6,235 nucleotides of DNA, from positions 1 to 6,235 of the forward strand of contig JALHSW010000228.1 of assembly GCA_022865365.1 (NCBI GenBank), in the 5' to 3' direction. The notes beneath the pieces are model-generated. The model saw only the letters and a program-made list of their open reading frames with translations, was not told the origin of the DNA and did not search any database. Shown here piece by piece: positions 4,731 to 6,235 of the stretch. The DNA is from Acidimicrobiia bacterium (lineage in GTDB: Bacteria > Actinomycetota > Acidimicrobiia > IMCC26256 > PALSA-555). The translations under genes and the position numbers were made by a program. Position 1 is the stretch's first letter; the number at the start of each line of letters is the position of its first letter.

Positions 4731-5585
4731 ATGCTCGAGTGTGTGCCCAACGTCTCGGAGGGCCGCGACGCCGCCGCTCTCGCCGCCCTCTCGGCGGCCT
4801 GCGGACCCTCGCTCCTCGATGTGCATACCGACCCCGACCACAACCGCTCGGTCTTCACGCTCGCCGGGCCGGGCTTCCGTGACGCCGAGACCGCGGTCGC
4901 CGCGCTCGCACGCTCGGTCGCCACCCACCTCGACCTCACCCACCACGAGGGGGTTCACCCCCGGATCGGGATGCTCGATGTGGTGCCGTTCTGTGCGCTC
5001 GACGAGGACCACGACGTCGCCGCGTCGGCGGCGATCGGCTTCGCCGAATGGGCCGTGGCCGAACTGGCCCTCCCGGTGTTCCTCTACGACGACGCCGACC
5101 CGCTCCGCCGGTCGCTCCCGGAGCTTCGGGCCGAGGCGTTCCGCAAGCGCGCGCCCGATCTCGGCCCGCCGGCCCCACACCCCAGGCTGGGCGCGGTGGC
5201 GGTCGGAGCCCGCCCACCGCTCGTCGCGCTGAACTGCTGGCTCGACACTGACGACGTCACGGTCGCCCGCCGGATCGCCGGCAAGGTGCGCGAGCGCGAC
5301 GGGGGCCTGTCCGGCATTCGAGCCCTCGGGCTTGCCCTCGAGACGGAAGACATCGTGCAGGTCTCGATGAATCTCGTCGACCTGCCGGTGACCGGCGTCG
5401 AAGCCGCGGTCACGGAGGTGCGGCGTCTGGCGGCCAAGGACGACTGGGAGGTCACCCGGGTCGAGCTGGTCGGCCTGATGCCGACCGCGGAGCTGGCCGG
5501 GTGCACGCACGAGTTCCGGGCCTGGGCCCACCTCGGCGACGAGATCACCATCGAGGCCCGCCTGGCGGCGGGCGGCGCCGGCTAG
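4731..5585 (+). CDS. Glutamate formimidoyltransferase, stand-alone (284 aa)
   Basis: Transfers the formimino group of N-formimino-L-glutamate to tetrahydrofolate, the last step of one route of histidine breakdown and an entry to one-carbon units. Family landmarks: start LECVPNVSEGRD (2-13), DPDHNRSVFTLAG (34-46), HHEGVHPRIGMLDVVPF (71-87) containing the conserved HPR-G-x-D active-site block (His76), and PHPRLGAVAVGARPPLVALN (149-168). Length fits the transferase domain alone; no cyclodeaminase domain is attached, so that activity must be encoded elsewhere. ATG 4731 is chosen because the family signature starts at once; the open frame continues far upstream but only antisense to other genes. 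No good Shine-Dalgarno site; TACCCT at 4718-4723 could be a -10 box for a near-leaderless message. No other hut genes are adjacent. The stop overlaps that of the convergent WhiB gene. Confidence 0.9.
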   Translation: MLECVPNVSEGRDAAALAALSAACGPSLLDVHTDPDHNRSVFTLAGPGFRDAETAVAALARSVATHLDLTHHEGVHPRIGMLDVVPFCALDEDHDVAASAAIGFAEWAVAELALPVFLYDDADPLRRSLPELRAEAFRKRAPDLGPPAPHPRLGAVAVGARPPLVALNCWLDTDDVTVARRIAGKVRERDGGLSGIRALGLALETEDIVQVSMNLVDLPVTGVEAAVTEVRRLAAKDDWEVTRVELVGLMPTAELAGCTHEFRAWAHLGDEITIEARLAAGGAG

Positions 5586-5878
5586 GCCGAAGCGAGGCGG
5601 CGACGCTCGAGGGCGCGTTCTCTGCGCACTCGGCGCCGCTCCCGCTCGGAGAGACCGCCCCAGATGCCGAACTTCTCACCGTGGGCCAGGGCGTACTCGA
5701 GGCAGTCGACCCGGACCTCGCAGCCCTTGCAGACGCCCTTGGCCTCGCGGGTGGAAGCCCCCCGCTCGGGGAAGAACAGGTCGGGATCGACCCCCAGGCA
5801 GTTGGCGCGCTCTTGCCACCGACCGGCCTCATCACCGTCGACCTGGTGCACGAACTCCATGAACGCTTGGACACTCAC
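5582..5878 (-). CDS. whiB2: WhiB/WhiB2-type Fe-S transcriptional regulator (98 aa)
   Basis: WhiB-family regulator closest in look to the WhiB (Streptomyces) / WhiB2-WhmD (mycobacteria) group, whose members control sporulation septation or cell division. Cluster cysteines C27, C50, C53 and C59. The blocks CLGVDPDLFFPERGASTREA (27-46), CLEYALAHGEKFGIWGG (59-75) and LSERERRRVRRER (76-88) are near-diagnostic for this subgroup. Start: ATG at 5884 abuts the Shine-Dalgarno AGGAGG with no spacing, so I take the in-frame GTG at 5878, six bases downstream of AGGAGG. It is convergent with the formimidoyltransferase gene, the two stop codons sharing CTAG, and divergent from the macro-domain gene. A housekeeping-type promoter is visible upstream; the sigma-E-type element is absent, so this WhiB appears separately controlled. 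Subgroup naming is from memory of family sequences. Confidence 0.93.
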   Translation of the reverse strand: MSVQAFMEFVHQVDGDEAGRWQERANCLGVDPDLFFPERGASTREAKGVCKGCEVRVDCLEYALAHGEKFGIWGGLSERERRRVRRERALERRRLASA

Positions 5879-5884
5879 CGGCAT

Positions 5885-5890
5885 CCTCCT
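5885..5890 (-). promoter_or_regulatory. Ribosome binding site that fixes the whiB2 start
   Basis: AGGAGG on the minus strand (5890-5885) lies directly against ATG 5884 but six bases before GTG 5878. Normal spacing therefore favours the GTG, removing two residues from the longest frame. Confidence 0.75.
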
Positions 5891-5922
5891 TTGGCACGAC
5901 GCTGTGAAACGACGCCAGTGGA

Positions 5923-5951
5923 ATTACATCAGTGTCATGCTGCTGTGCGAA
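5923..5951 (-). promoter_or_regulatory. Possible housekeeping promoter of whiB2
   Basis: Minus strand TTCGCA (5951-5946) and TGTAAT (5928-5923), separated by 17 bases, match four of six and five of six bases of the -35 and -10 consensus. The predicted start near 5916 gives a leader of about 38 bases. This is one of the few AT-containing stretches in the window. Confidence 0.5.
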
Positions 5952-6052
5952 GGCCCGTGAATGCAAGGGGAAGATGCCATGGCCCGTCCTGAATGTCCGC
6001 TTCATGCCGGTTCTGAGACAGGATTTCTGCTGATTCTTGGGCCGAACACGCC

Positions 6053-6235
6053 ATGAATCGGCGCAGCGAAGCCGTTTCGGGCGACATCACCGCCGAGACG
6101 ACCGACGTCGTGGTCAACGCCGCCAACGCCCAGTTGGCCCGCGGGGGCGGCGTCTGCGGCGCGATCTTCGCCGCCGCGGGCCCCGGCCTGGACGACGCCT
6201 GCGCCGGCATGGGCGGCTGTCCGACCGGCGACGCC
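6053..6235 (+). CDS. Macro domain protein, ADP-ribose binding (N-terminal 61 residues, C-terminus beyond window)
   Basis: Start of a macro domain, a fold that binds ADP-ribose and in many members removes ADP-ribose or acetyl groups. Visible: GDIT (10-13) with the adenine-contacting Asp11, DVVVNAANAQL (18-28) with the NAAN motif, the GGGVCGAIFAAAG loop (31-43) and GGCPTGDA (54-61). Hydrolase-type relatives such as YmdB read GGGVDGAIHRAAG in the loop, so the Asp and His are here Cys35 and Phe39. ATG 6053 has no clear Shine-Dalgarno site; the frame is closed by TGA at 6014-6016. The gene is divergent from whiB2. Binding fold is confident; enzymatic activity is uncertain because of the substitutions. 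Confidence 0.85.
   Translation, partial: MNRRSEAVSGDITAETTDVVVNAANAQLARGGGVCGAIFAAAGPGLDDACAGMGGCPTGDA

Overview
The window comes from a very GC-rich bacterium. Two WhiB-family proteins, an F420-type luciferase-like oxidoreductase and actinobacterial-style sigma/anti-sigma genes place it in the Actinomycetota. An acidimicrobial-type lineage is my guess from overall flavour only.

Layout. The left half holds an envelope-stress block. At the left edge is the N-terminal part of a membrane-anchored HtrA/DegP-type serine protease (minus strand, running off the window). Divergent from it is a small WhiB protein (plus). Converging on that WhiB gene is a tightly coupled minus-strand operon: an ECF sigma factor of the SigE type, a single-pass anti-sigma factor, and an RseB-like periplasmic regulator. 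Both junctions are 4-base ATGA overlaps. Just upstream of the sigma gene, same strand, is a 56-residue tatA gene. The order tatA - sigE - rseA - rseB - whiB - htrA reads like a blend of the E. coli rpoE-rseA-rseB operon and the mycobacterial sigE-rseA-htrA-tatB cluster.

The main result is regulatory. The same promoter, GGAACC-N16-CGTT with identical spacing, stands in front of sigE (leaderless start), htrA and the WhiB gene, and I found it at no other gene start in the window. This supports a self-amplifying sigma-E circuit that also drives a protease and an Fe-S regulator. The anti-sigma factor has no cysteine and lacks the usual zinc ligands, so release of sigma probably depends on proteolysis and the RseB-like sensor, not on thiol redox chemistry.

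The right half looks like ordinary metabolism and regulation: an F420-type LLM oxidoreductase (minus), an intergenic tandem repeat of about 66 bp, a stand-alone glutamate formimidoyltransferase (plus), a WhiB/WhiB2-type regulator (minus) whose stop codon overlaps that of the transferase in a shared CTAG, and the start of a macro-domain protein (plus, running off the window) with an altered active-site loop. No stretch longer than about 220 bases lacks a gene, and I see no RNA gene, CRISPR array or insertion sequence.
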